Origin: an uncultured Campylobacter sp.
Lineage (GTDB): Bacteria > Campylobacterota > Campylobacteria > Campylobacterales > Campylobacteraceae
Length of the DNA: 64,000 bases
Reading direction: 5' to 3'
Assembly: GCF_938039245.1 (NCBI RefSeq)
Contig: NZ_CALHVN010000025.1
Coordinates: 1 to 64,000 of the forward strand
In this document: positions 34,160 through 43,217 of the stretch, piece after piece
Layout of the letters: each line of letters begins with the position of its first letter
How positions within the stretch are numbered: position 1 is the stretch's first letter
The notes under the pieces: model-generated
The model's database searches: none
What the model saw: the letters and a program-made list of their open reading frames with translations, nothing else
What the model was told of the DNA's origin: nothing
Position numbers and translations under genes: made by a program

Positions 34160-35548
34160 TTGAAATTTTACTTTGTAAAATGCGGGCTTAAATTTAGCCT
34201 TTTAGCCTGCGCCTTTTTTCTTGCGGGTTGCGATATCTTGGGCGGGCAGGGTAAAGACGCCGCGCTAAAGTCCGCCAAGCAGCCTGAGTTTTCTTTTGTT
34301 CCTGACTCCGACGCGGTCTCGTATCTAAACGAGTACCGCCGAGGCTCGGGACTCTCCGGTCTAAAACAAAATCAAATTTTAAGCCAAGCCGCCAAAAATC
34401 ACGCCGAGTATAGCGCCCAAAACGAATACATGGGCCACGACGAGACGGCCGGACGGGCTAAATTTAGCGGCGCGGACCCCGTTAGTAGAGCTATCGCAGC
34501 CGGATATAAATCTAGGCATATTCTTGAAAATATCGCTTATAAAAATGATTTTAAAGAGGCGGTGGACGGGCTGTTTTCGGCGATATATCACCGATTCGCG
34601 TTTTTAAATCTAAGCGTCGATGAGGTCGGCTACGCGCTTGCGTCCAAGGATAAATTTAACGCCTTCGTCTTTGAGATGGGCAACTCGCGCCTTAACGCTT
34701 TTTGCGCTAGGGGTGCGAGCGATACGGGCGCGGGGCGGTTTTATACCAACGTCTGCGCCGATAAAAATCTAAAAATAAAAGACGACAAATTTGATAATTT
34801 TACCGGCTCTAGCAAGCCTTTCGTCAAATTTCCCGGCTCTACTGCCGTGACGCCATACTTTAGCGGCGAGATTCCAGACCCATTCCCCGAGTGCAAGATC
34901 ACGGCAAATCCCGTTAGCATCGAGTTTAACGCAAATGCGGGCGAGATAAAATTTAAGGATTTTGAGATATTTAAAGACGGCAAAAAACTTCAAAATTTGC
35001 ACGTCATCACGAGTAAAAGCGACGTAAATTCTAAATTTAGCAAAGGGCAGTTTGCGGCTTTTGCGCGCGAGGTTTTTGATTTCGGCGCGCAGTACGAGGC
35101 TGTTTTTAGCTACGAGCAAGCAAATGCCCAAAGCGCGGGCGCGCAGCTAAAGCAGATAAAATGGAGTTTTAAAACCAAAACCCCGCAAAACCCGTATTTC
35201 GACGCGCGAGACGGCGACGTGCTGGGCGTGGATGCAGGTAAGACTTATGAGATATTTTTCCGCCCCAAAGACTGCAACGACCTCATGACGCGCTATGTTT
35301 ATAGGGTCTCCGGTTTTGCCGAAGCGCAAATAAAACAAAGCGGCACGAACACGCTAAGCGTGAAGCTAAAAGGCCTAGCGGGCGATACGCTAAGCATAAC
35401 GGCGGGCAGCACTAGCGTCAAGGTGCGGCTCAAAACCAGCTCGCCCGAGACCGTGCGCGAAAGGAGGGCGTTTTACGTGAAGGCGGGAGCGATGATCGCC
35501 GGCGTGATCGTGATCTTTGCTCTGATCGGCAGAAGGATGAGGCGGTAG
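34160..35548 (+). CDS. CAP-domain (SCP/PR1) lipoprotein
   Basis: 462 residues from a TTG 17 bp after pckA. N-terminal lipoprotein signal MKFYFVKCGLKFSLLACAFFLAGC (lipobox LAGC). A CAP domain runs about 55-180 with YLNEYRRGSGLSGLKQN, AAKNHAEYSAQNEYMGHDE and ENIAY, the pattern of secreted SCP/PR1 proteins. The remaining part is beta-rich and ends in a hydrophobic helix plus RRMRR. Two membrane anchors (N-terminal lipid, C-terminal helix) are unusual. Function unknown; CAP proteins are secreted or surface proteins of diverse role. Confidence 0.8.
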   Translation: MKFYFVKCGLKFSLLACAFFLAGCDILGGQGKDAALKSAKQPEFSFVPDSDAVSYLNEYRRGSGLSGLKQNQILSQAAKNHAEYSAQNEYMGHDETAGRAKFSGADPVSRAIAAGYKSRHILENIAYKNDFKEAVDGLFSAIYHRFAFLNLSVDEVGYALASKDKFNAFVFEMGNSRLNAFCARGASDTGAGRFYTNVCADKNLKIKDDKFDNFTGSSKPFVKFPGSTAVTPYFSGEIPDPFPECKITANPVSIEFNANAGEIKFKDFEIFKDGKKLQNLHVITSKSDVNSKFSKGQFAAFAREVFDFGAQYEAVFSYEQANAQSAGAQLKQIKWSFKTKTPQNPYFDARDGDVLGVDAGKTYEIFFRPKDCNDLMTRYVYRVSGFAEAQIKQSGTNTLSVKLKGLAGDTLSITAGSTSVKVRLKTSSPETVRERRAFYVKAGAMIAGVIVIFALIGRRMRR

Positions 35549-36250
35549 GATTAACTATAGCTTAGCGTAATCTTAATAAATCTCGTAATTTTTACGGCGA
35601 TTAATTAAATCGCGGCTCTAAGTCGGTTATTTTCGGCTAATTTTGGAAAAATCGTAAAATATGCCACGGCGTTTACGATAAGCCAACCTTGCGAATGTGG
35701 CAAAAATGGACGCAAATCAAACTTAAGCGGTATGATCTGGGATTAGCTCCAAAAGAGTCTAAAAAAGTAAGCGATAGGTGAGCTGCGGATACGAAATCGG
35801 CTCGTAAACAATATAATTTGAAAATCAAGATTTGCGTAAAAACGCGCTACGGCAAACTAAAGGCGACAAACGGCATGCGCGAGGCGAATTTCGCCGTAAA
35901 ACTATGTGCGGGTATTTTGGTTTTGATAAAGTTAGTCTATGTGCATTTAAAAATAATTAAATCTATGAATATACCGATACGAATTTTTTATTTTTAAAAC
36001 TCGAATTTACGCTGTCGTTTCAAGTATCTACCGTTTAAATATCAAAGAAAATAACCGACTCCGTTAGCGATAGCTTTACTTCTTGTTGCTTCTAAATTAA
36101 TGCGAAATCTTGAGAATTTTATTAATTTGGGCGGCTTGCTTTTGACGTTTTAGCTACGCAGAACCGTTCTCATATAAATATCGCAATGCTTTAGCGCTAA
36201 AATAACGAAGTGCCGATTAAAAAGCAGAGTTAAAACGCAATTTTCTATTT
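35549..36250. other. 700-bp gap with a decayed reading frame
   Basis: No intact gene. One frame runs 35641-35997 with a single internal TGA (35779-35781). It reads MWQKWTQIKLKRY... after ATG 35695 and then a Lys/Arg-rich part. It may be the relic of a lost gene, but length and RBS do not support a live product. The rest is AT-rich without clear hairpins. Confidence 0.4.
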
Positions 36251-37840
36251 TTAAAAATTTATTTTTTCGCGTTTTTTAATAAACTCTCGCTCGATCGTCT
36301 GGATGACGGCTTGCGGCGAGAGATCTTTCATGCAGGCGTGGGTTTTTAGCGGGCAGACGCGCTTCATACACGGCATGCACTCTAGATTTAGGTGCAGGAT
36401 GCGGGCGTTTTCGTTGCGCCATGGACAGGTCTGCGTAAATCTCGTCGGTCCAAAAAGCGCGATCGTGGGCGTCTTGTAGGCTGCGGCGATATGCATCGGG
36501 CCGCTGTCGTTCGTGACGAATATCCCGCCGCTTTGTCCGATGCCGCTGATATTTTCGCAAAGCTCCCGCACGCTCGTTTTACCCGCTAGATTTAGGCACT
36601 CTACGCCGTTTTGGCTTAAAATTTCCTCGATCTGCTCACACATATCCCGCTCGCCAGCGCCGCCGAAAATCATAATCTTAAATTCGTCTTTAAAATGCAG
36701 CGCCACCTGCGCGAAGTAGGCTGGATACCAGCGTTTGGCGCTTCCGTAGCTAGCGCCCGGATTTAGCCCGAGCACCGGAGCGTCAAATTTGCGCGGCTCA
36801 AAGTAAAGCTTTAGCTCGTCGTCCGCCCGTTTTAAATTTAACGCCGCTTTGGCGAATTTTAGGTATTTTTGCACCTGATGCGCGCCGTCTTTGCTCTTTT
36901 GAAAAACGAATTTTCTCCCCGCCCGCGCCCCGTAAAGTAAAATTTTACTCGCAAACGAGCTTCTAAAGCTAAACGCCGCGTCAAATTTACCGAGATTTCT
37001 AGCCTGCCAAAATAGCCGCCAGAGCCTAAATTTAGCCTTTTTGCTGTTATCAACGACGACGCGCTCGCAGTTTGGATGAGCCTTAAAAAGCTCGCACGCC
37101 GCAAACGAGCCGAAAAATACGATTTTGACCGCTTCGCCCGCTAGGCTTTGCGAAATTTCGAGATTTTGATTTTCCTCGGCGGAAATTTTTAAGCAAGACT
37201 TTAAATTTTGCGCAGCTTGTTTGTTTTTTAGTTCCGAGTTTTTGAAAACTAACTCGCTAAATTTTTTTCCGTCTGGCGCCGAATTTTGCTCGCTTGCCGT
37301 CAAATTTACGCCGTCAAATTTATCGTTAAATTTGCCGCCTAAATTCGCCTCGTCGCTAGCTAAAATTTCGTCGGTAAAAATTTGCCTTTCTTGCGTCACG
37401 GCGCCGAAATTTTGCGATAAAAAGCTAAAATTTCGCCCGCTCGCATCAGCCGAAAAAGCGCTCGCGTTATCGCCGCTTGCCAAATTTTCCCCGTCAAATT
37501 TGCCGTTTCTAAAAAAAACGTCGCCGTCGTCCGCGCCACCGTCGCTCGTCAAATTTTGCTCGCCTGATTCCCCCGCGCTTTTGTTTGCCGCGCCGGGTTT
37601 TGAATTGTCGGTAAAATCGCCCGCAACATCGTCCACACTCGCCGAGCTAAACCAGGGTTTGGCGTCTAAATTTCGACCATCAGGTTTAGCTTCGCTCAAA
37701 ATTTTGCTTGCCGAGCCGCTAAATTTACGCGCCTGATTCCCCGCGTCAAACGCCGCCGCGTGCCTTGCGATGGCCTCCACCGCGGCGCTTGCCATCACGG
37801 CGTCGCCCAGCCAGGTCGGCAGCTCAATCAAGATTCGCAC
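36251..37840 (-). CDS. waaF: Lipopolysaccharide heptosyltransferase II-type (GT9) with large insertion
   Basis: 529 residues (family about 320-350), GTG start overlapping the waaG-like stop. N-terminal RILIELPTWLGDAVMASAAVEAI is the GT9 start; after about residue 236 it continues normally (VKIVFFGSFAACELFK, LGLNPGASYGSAKRWYP, FVTNDSGPMHIAAAYKTPTIALFGPT). It adds the second heptose to the LPS inner core. Residues about 28-235 are a low-complexity insertion rich in Asn, Ser, Asp, Lys and Ala (KFDGENLAS-like repeats). Removing it leaves a normal length. Last gene of a two-gene minus-strand unit. Confidence 0.85.
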   Translation of the reverse strand: MRILIELPTWLGDAVMASAAVEAIARHAAAFDAGNQARKFSGSASKILSEAKPDGRNLDAKPWFSSASVDDVAGDFTDNSKPGAANKSAGESGEQNLTSDGGADDGDVFFRNGKFDGENLASGDNASAFSADASGRNFSFLSQNFGAVTQERQIFTDEILASDEANLGGKFNDKFDGVNLTASEQNSAPDGKKFSELVFKNSELKNKQAAQNLKSCLKISAEENQNLEISQSLAGEAVKIVFFGSFAACELFKAHPNCERVVVDNSKKAKFRLWRLFWQARNLGKFDAAFSFRSSFASKILLYGARAGRKFVFQKSKDGAHQVQKYLKFAKAALNLKRADDELKLYFEPRKFDAPVLGLNPGASYGSAKRWYPAYFAQVALHFKDEFKIMIFGGAGERDMCEQIEEILSQNGVECLNLAGKTSVRELCENISGIGQSGGIFVTNDSGPMHIAAAYKTPTIALFGPTRFTQTCPWRNENARILHLNLECMPCMKRVCPLKTHACMKDLSPQAVIQTIEREFIKKREKINF

Positions 37841-38855
37841 GCACTATCTCCATCGTCGCGTTCGCGTTTTTTTCGATGCTAAACTCGCTGGCAAGCGCCG
37901 TATTTCGCTCTTGCAGCATTGCTAGCCGCTCGTTATCGTTTAGGATTTCATCGATCAGAGCGCAGATGCCGTAGTCTTGCGGCGAGTTCATCACAAACTC
38001 CCCCGGCAGTATCTCCGCTGCGCCGTTTTGAGCGGTCGTGATAGCGATGCAGCCGTAGCTAAGCGCCTCCAAAACGACGTTTGAAAACGGCTCGTACGCC
38101 GTCGGAAACAAAAACAGCTCGCTGCCTTCGTAAAATCTCGCCGTACTTTTTTGCGCACCCGTAAATACGGCGTTTAGGCCTAGTTCCTTGGCTAGATTTT
38201 TGTAGCGGGCGGCGTTTTTGTCGCGGCCCACGATCAGGCAGTTTACGGGCGTTTTTAGGCGAGCCGCGATGCGTAAAAACTCGCTTGTGCCCTTGCGTTT
38301 AAAGCCGCTTCCCACAAACAGCAGCGTCGGCAGGTTAAAATCAAGCCCGAATTCCTCGCAAAGAGCGAGCTTTGCCGCGCCTCTTTGCACGCGAGTAGGC
38401 AAATTTACGCCGTTATAGACAACTGCGATCTTTTCAGGGGCGATCCCGTAGGTTTCGCAAATTTGACGCTTTATGAAATTTGAGTTGGCGATGATTTTTT
38501 TAGCATTTTTAAAAGTGCGCTTTTCAAGGTATGGAATGACGAAATTTAGGGGGTTTGTAAACCAAAAAGTCTTGGTTTTCATATAGACTTTATGCACGCC
38601 GTCGCCCGCTCGGTAGATGTCGGCGCAGGTGACGCGCTCTAAACTAAAATAAATCTCGTCCGCACCCTTTTGCCGCTTTGCTTGCGAGTTAAAAAGCAGA
38701 GCTTTGATCCATGAGCTTAGCTTTTTGCTGCCGTTAAATCCGCGCGTCTCGCACGCAACGCCCGAGTCTTTTAGAGCTTTAACGAGCCGCGAGAGATACC
38801 TCTGCGCCCCGCCGATAGCGCCCGGATCGAGCCTTAAAAATACTATTTTTTTCAT
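37824..38855 (-). CDS. WaaG-like LPS glucosyltransferase (GT4)
   Basis: 343 residues. GT4/GT-B fold: GAIGGAQRYLSRLVKAL at the N-terminus, SLERVTCADIYRAGDGVH (as in WaaG), LLFVGSGFKRKGTSEFL, and the donor-site E-x7-E region YEPFSNVVLEALSYGC (about 268-283). It probably adds the first hexose to the core heptose. Coupled to the waaF-like gene downstream by a 17-bp overlap. The precise sugar is not readable. Confidence 0.82.
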   Translation of the reverse strand: MKKIVFLRLDPGAIGGAQRYLSRLVKALKDSGVACETRGFNGSKKLSSWIKALLFNSQAKRQKGADEIYFSLERVTCADIYRAGDGVHKVYMKTKTFWFTNPLNFVIPYLEKRTFKNAKKIIANSNFIKRQICETYGIAPEKIAVVYNGVNLPTRVQRGAAKLALCEEFGLDFNLPTLLFVGSGFKRKGTSEFLRIAARLKTPVNCLIVGRDKNAARYKNLAKELGLNAVFTGAQKSTARFYEGSELFLFPTAYEPFSNVVLEALSYGCIAITTAQNGAAEILPGEFVMNSPQDYGICALIDEILNDNERLAMLQERNTALASEFSIEKNANATMEIVRANLD

Positions 38856-38962
38856 GTTCGCCTTTTAAAATTTAGCGGTATTTTATAAGTTTTTTGATGA
38901 ATTTTAGGTTATGCCGGGCTGGCGTCGGATGAGGGCGCAAATAAGTATAAGCGTAAAATAGG

Positions 38963-38968
38963 TATAAT
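38963..38968 (+). promoter_or_regulatory. -10 box of the plus-strand LPS operon
   Basis: TATAAT in ATAGGTATAATCGCG, 21 bp before the GTG start at 38989, in the divergent gap between the two LPS units. Confidence 0.6.
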
Positions 38969-38988
38969 CGCGCCAAAAAAGGAAAATA

Positions 38989-39924
38989 GTGAAAATTTTG
39001 CTCGTTAGAAACGATAACATCGGCGATCTCATCTGCACGACGCCAGCGATTGAAGCGCTGCGAAAGGCTCATCCGCGTGCGCAAATCGACATCGTGGTAA
39101 ATAGCCTAAACGCATGCGTCGTTCGCGACAATCCATTTTTAAATAAAATCTATATCTACACTAAACCAAAGCACGTAAAAGGAGCGGCGGCAAAGGTGCG
39201 AGCGTTTTGGGGGAAATGCAAAATTTTGCTTCAAATTCGCCGCGAAAAATACGATGCGACGGTGATTTTTAGAAGCGCTTATTCGCCCTCCGCCGCGATA
39301 TTTGCCAGAGCCGCCGCAGCTAAAACGACCATAGGCGCAGCAAAGCAAAACGAGGGCGGGCCACTAATAACGCATAAACTAAACTTTAATCCTCCGCCTC
39401 CTCACGAGGTGCTGCTTTGTTACGAGCTAGTAGCGCCGCTGGGGGCGAAATTTGACGGAGAAAAGACGCTTTACGTACCGAGCTTTAAAAGCGAAAAATT
39501 TAAGGATTTTGTATTTTTTCACGTCTCTTCGAGGGTGGAGCAAAACCGTATTGACGAGGCTAAAATTTTGCGAATTTTGGGATTTTTAAAGCAAAATTTC
39601 GGACGCGTCGCCGTTAGCGCCGAGGACGTGAAACTAGGCCAAAAAGTAGCGCAAGAAGCGGGCGTAGAGTTTGCCGCGACAGCGAGCCTAGATGAACTTG
39701 CGGGCTACATCTGGGCGGCTAAATTCGTGCTTACGCTTGACGGCGGCGTAGCGCATCTAGCTCCTGCGCTTGGCGTAAAAACGGTTCTGGTACTTGGCAA
39801 AACGGACGCCGCTCGCTGGGCTCCCATTTACGGCGGAGCGGAGTGCGCCTTGCTGCAAAGCGCGAGTAAAAGGGCGCAAGACGTCGCAGACGAGGAAATC
39901 TACGAGGCGGTCAAAAATATATGA
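38989..39924 (+). CDS. GT9 heptosyltransferase-type glycosyltransferase
   Basis: 311 residues, GTG start after AAAGGAAAAT. GT9 hallmarks: KILLVRNDNIGDLICTTPAIEAL and, near the C-terminus, FVLTLDGGVAHLAPALGVKTVLVLG (ADP-heptose donor region). It is probably an LPS core heptosyltransferase. First of four genes with 4-14-bp overlaps (38989-43217), an operon. Acceptor unknown. Confidence 0.82.
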   Translation: MKILLVRNDNIGDLICTTPAIEALRKAHPRAQIDIVVNSLNACVVRDNPFLNKIYIYTKPKHVKGAAAKVRAFWGKCKILLQIRREKYDATVIFRSAYSPSAAIFARAAAAKTTIGAAKQNEGGPLITHKLNFNPPPPHEVLLCYELVAPLGAKFDGEKTLYVPSFKSEKFKDFVFFHVSSRVEQNRIDEAKILRILGFLKQNFGRVAVSAEDVKLGQKVAQEAGVEFAATASLDELAGYIWAAKFVLTLDGGVAHLAPALGVKTVLVLGKTDAARWAPIYGGAECALLQSASKRAQDVADEEIYEAVKNI

Positions 39925-40973
39925 AAAAAACGGATAAAATCAACATCCTAGAGCTTGAAAGCTCGCTAGGCTTTGGCGGTCAGGAGCACCGTACGCAGCG
40001 CGTCATAAACGGCCTAAATAAGGATAAATTTAAGGTATTTTACGCGCTAAATCCAGGCTCAAAAAGCTTTGAAAAGCCCATTGATTGCGAGTTTGCGGAA
40101 TTTAACCTAAGCAAGGTCTATAATATTTTTGAAATTTTTAAAATTTGCCGTTTCGTGCGCGAAAAAGGCATCTCGGTCATCGCTACGCACTCGGGCAAGG
40201 ACGGCAACATCGGCGCGATCGTCGCCAAGCTAACGGGCGCGAAAGTCGTGCGTACTAGACACCTGCAAACGCCGATCAGGTCGGCATTTAGCTACAACGT
40301 AAACGATAAAATCGTGGCCGTCTCAAACGCCGTAAAATCACAACTCGTCTCGCAGGGCGTGCAGGGAAATTTGATAGACGTTATCTATACCGGCGTGGAT
40401 ACGGCGCGGTTTAGTCCAAATTTTACTAAAAATATAAAAACGGAGCTAAATTTGAGCGCGGACTGCGTCGTAGTCGGTATCGTAGCGGTATTGCGCGCGG
40501 CAAAAAATCATCAGCTTTTATTTGAAGCTTTTAGCGAGCTAAATCTGCCAAATACCACTCTAGTCGTGGTCGGCGACGGTCCGCAGGAAGAAAATTTAAA
40601 AAAAATTAAGACGCCAAACATCCACATGCTGGGCCCCCGCACCGACGTGAGCGAGTTTTTGGGTAGTTTTGACGTTTTCGTGCTGCCATCAAAGATGGAG
40701 GCGCTAGGCACGGCGCTGCTTGAAGCGCAGTCGTGCGGGGTGCCTTGCATCGGTAGCGATGCGGGCGGCATCGGCGAGGCGATAAGTAGCGGCGAAACGG
40801 GGCTCTTGTTTAAAAACGGCGATAAAGAATCGCTCAAAGCGGCCTTAAAAACACTGATAGAAGACGCGGCACTTCGGGCGAAATTTAGCGCGAACGCGAG
40901 GGAATTTATCGTGCGAAATTTCTCGATAGAGACGATGGTCGCGCAGACGGAAGCGATGTATGAAGCTCTTTGA
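39921..40973 (+). CDS. Glycosyltransferase family 4
   Basis: 350 residues. LELESSLGFGGQEHRTQRVI at the N-terminus, VGIVAVLRAAKNHQLLFEAF (donor fold), GDGPQEENLKKI, GPRTDVSEFLGSFDVFVLPSKMEALGTALLEAQSCGVP (E-x7-E site). Retaining transferase of the LPS/polysaccharide outer core, sugar unknown. ATGA overlap with the gene before and a 14-bp overlap with the next. Confidence 0.88.
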   Translation: MKKTDKINILELESSLGFGGQEHRTQRVINGLNKDKFKVFYALNPGSKSFEKPIDCEFAEFNLSKVYNIFEIFKICRFVREKGISVIATHSGKDGNIGAIVAKLTGAKVVRTRHLQTPIRSAFSYNVNDKIVAVSNAVKSQLVSQGVQGNLIDVIYTGVDTARFSPNFTKNIKTELNLSADCVVVGIVAVLRAAKNHQLLFEAFSELNLPNTTLVVVGDGPQEENLKKIKTPNIHMLGPRTDVSEFLGSFDVFVLPSKMEALGTALLEAQSCGVPCIGSDAGGIGEAISSGETGLLFKNGDKESLKAALKTLIEDAALRAKFSANAREFIVRNFSIETMVAQTEAMYEAL

Positions 40974-42033
40974 GAGCGCGGCGCGGCTCATTTTGCGCTT
41001 TAAAAGCGTGCGCAAAACGCAGCTGGTTACGCAGCCCATACAAACGGTCTGTTCTTTTAGCAACACCGCGCTTGGCGATACGATTTTTAACACGCCCGTT
41101 TTTCGCGTTTTTCGGCAAAATTTCCCGCACGTACGCACCGTCGCGCTGCTAAATCCATCTACCGCTCCTCTTTTTAAAACCGATCCGAATATCGACGAAA
41201 TTTTGCTTTACGACGGCAAAAAAGGCGGCTTTTTGCGCGCTTTATCGCAGCTAAAAAAGATAAAACCCGACGTCATCTTTATCCTGCACTCAAACGAGCC
41301 CGAGGCCACGCCGCTAGCAGTTTTAAGCGGAGCTAAATACGTCTTTAAGCTGCCAAATGCGGGCAGTAAATTTAGCCCCTTCCACTCAAACGCGCCAGAG
41401 CCATACGGAGATGAGCGATACGTCGTGCTAAACCGCTTAGAGCAGCTTAAATTTGTAGGCATCGAGAGTCGCGACACGAGGTTAAATTTATATTTGCGAG
41501 ACGAGGACTTTACCCGCGTCGATGAAATGCTAAAAAAAGACGGCAAACGCAAATTTATCGGCTTTCAGATGGGGGCTAGCACGGTTTCCAGGCAGTGGTT
41601 TTGGCAGCGTTGGCGGGGGCTGGCGGGAATTATTTTGGAGCGCACGGACGCCGTCATCGTGCTAACGGGCAGCCCCGCCGAGCGAGCGATGACCGCGCAG
41701 TTAGACGAGGAGTTAAGAAGTTCTCGCGTGATAGATGCGGCGGGTAAATTTAGTCTGCGAGAGGCTGCCGCGCTGATAGCTAGGCTTGACGTGCTTGTCA
41801 CGCCCGATACCGGCCCGCTGCACGTCGCAGCTGCGCTAAAAACGCCTACGATCGGGCTTTTTGCCGTCGCTTCGCCCGTGAACTCAAATCCGGATTTTGA
41901 CGAAAATATCCATAAATTTATCAAAAAGCCGCGCACCTGTTCGCCTTGCGTCGGCAAAAACTGCAAATTTCAGGAGTGTATGCTGCAAATCGAGGCGGAT
42001 GAGGTCTGGGAGATGCTAAAGGAAATGATTTGA
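40960..42033 (+). CDS. GT9 heptosyltransferase-type glycosyltransferase
   Basis: 357 residues. An N-terminal basic helix precedes VCSFSNTALGDTIFNTPVFRVFRQNFP, the GT9 G-D-T-I motif. The donor region is VLVTPDTGPLHVAAALKTPTIGLF (about 285-308), and a Cys-rich end (RTCSPCVGKNCKFQECM) is similar to the waaF-like protein's C-MPC-MKRVCP. Probably another heptosyltransferase of the core. Overlaps its neighbours by 14 and 4 bp. Confidence 0.83.
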   Translation: MKLFESAARLILRFKSVRKTQLVTQPIQTVCSFSNTALGDTIFNTPVFRVFRQNFPHVRTVALLNPSTAPLFKTDPNIDEILLYDGKKGGFLRALSQLKKIKPDVIFILHSNEPEATPLAVLSGAKYVFKLPNAGSKFSPFHSNAPEPYGDERYVVLNRLEQLKFVGIESRDTRLNLYLRDEDFTRVDEMLKKDGKRKFIGFQMGASTVSRQWFWQRWRGLAGIILERTDAVIVLTGSPAERAMTAQLDEELRSSRVIDAAGKFSLREAAALIARLDVLVTPDTGPLHVAAALKTPTIGLFAVASPVNSNPDFDENIHKFIKKPRTCSPCVGKNCKFQECMLQIEADEVWEMLKEMI

Positions 42034-43217
42034 AAAAGATTTTGTTCGTCGATACGGGGCGCGAATACGGCGGCGGGACGAAGAGTTTTTTGTATCTTTT
42101 GCGGGGGCTTGCCGCGCAGCAAAAATACGATCTTTGCGCATTTTTTGAGACTGATTACGAGGCGGGCGGACGCAAAATCTCGCAAATCATAGAAGAGGTC
42201 GGGGCTAAATTTATAAATTTTGCGCCTAAAAAACAGCCCTCAAAGCTAAAAAAAGAACTTTTACGCGCGCTAGGCGGTCAAATTTTAGCAAGACACCTCT
42301 ATAAAAAAGACTACGACTACGCGCTTTGCCTGCTGCGGCAGGCGCGCCCCGATATCCTTCATCTAAATAATCACTTTTCAACCAATCTTGCCTACATCGC
42401 CGCCGCAAACGCCCTAAATATCGCGGTAGTGCAGCATCTGCGTAAAAACTCTGCCGTCGAGTCCTTTAAACTTGAGATTTTAAAGCGGCTAAAATTTACG
42501 CCCGTTTGCGTTTCAAATGCGACTTACGAATTTTACGCCGCGCAGATAAAGATACCTAAAAACGTGGTTTATAATCCCGTGGAGGCGCCTGTTTTGAAAC
42601 GAGAAAAGTCTGAAGCGAGCGAAAATTTGAGCTCCTCGCAGACAAATTTAAAAGATAGCGGCGACGGTAAAAGCGCCGTCCTAAAAGCCGAATTTGACGC
42701 CGAAAAAATAAATATCGTAATGCCTGCAAATTTCTTGACGCTTAAAGGCCATGAGCTCGTTTTTGACGCGCTTGCGGGACTAAAAAGAAGCGATGTAAAG
42801 GTTTATTTCGCGGGCGCGGGCGAGCTAAAAGCGGGTGCGAAAGCCAAATTTGACGCGCTGATAAAATCGGGTAAGGCCGAGTATCTGGGTTTTGTTTCCA
42901 AGATGGACGAGATTTACGCCGCGTGCGACTACGTGCTTGGATTTTCTAGCGACGAGGGGCTGCCCAGAGTCGTCATCGAGGCGCTTGGCTGCGGGCTTGG
43001 CGTGGTGTACTCTGATATCGTCGTTATAAGGGAGATTTATGAAATTTCCTCAAAAAAGCAAGATTTTTTTATAGTTCAAAGAAGCTCGGACGCGCTTTTA
43101 GCCTGCTTTGAGAGCTTGCGAAAACCCGCCTCAAAAAGCCCCGACGATGCCGTTATAAAGGCATTTAGCATAGAAAATTATCTTCGCGGGATAGATAGGA
43201 TATATAGCGAACTTTGA
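42030..43217 (+). CDS. Glycosyltransferase family 4 with short insertion
   Basis: 395 residues, TTG start overlapping the previous stop. FVDTGREYGGGTKSFLYLLRGL at the N-terminus, HLNNHFSTN, then VMPANFLTLKGHELVFDAL and the E-x7-E area FSSDEGLPRVVIEALGCGL. Residues about 190-224 (KSEASENLSSSQTNLKDSGDG...) are a polar low-complexity insertion between the two lobes. Last gene of the operon; its end overlaps tail to tail by 53 bp with the minus-strand GT9 gene. Confidence 0.85.
   Translation: MKKILFVDTGREYGGGTKSFLYLLRGLAAQQKYDLCAFFETDYEAGGRKISQIIEEVGAKFINFAPKKQPSKLKKELLRALGGQILARHLYKKDYDYALCLLRQARPDILHLNNHFSTNLAYIAAANALNIAVVQHLRKNSAVESFKLEILKRLKFTPVCVSNATYEFYAAQIKIPKNVVYNPVEAPVLKREKSEASENLSSSQTNLKDSGDGKSAVLKAEFDAEKINIVMPANFLTLKGHELVFDALAGLKRSDVKVYFAGAGELKAGAKAKFDALIKSGKAEYLGFVSKMDEIYAACDYVLGFSSDEGLPRVVIEALGCGLGVVYSDIVVIREIYEISSKKQDFFIVQRSSDALLACFESLRKPASKSPDDAVIKAFSIENYLRGIDRIYSEL

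Noticed and set aside
35641..35781. Weak resemblance of MWQKWTQIKLKRYDLGL to the C-terminal part of group II intron maturases
   Set aside because: Only a W-x2-W-x9-LG pattern matches, spacing differs from the family, and no other intron or reverse-transcriptase part is seen.
37221..37736. 171-codon forward frame opposite the waaF insertion
   Set aside because: Follows from low-complexity DNA; Lys/Phe/Ser/Pro-rich, no RBS. The minus strand keeps a GT9 fold on both sides of the insertion.
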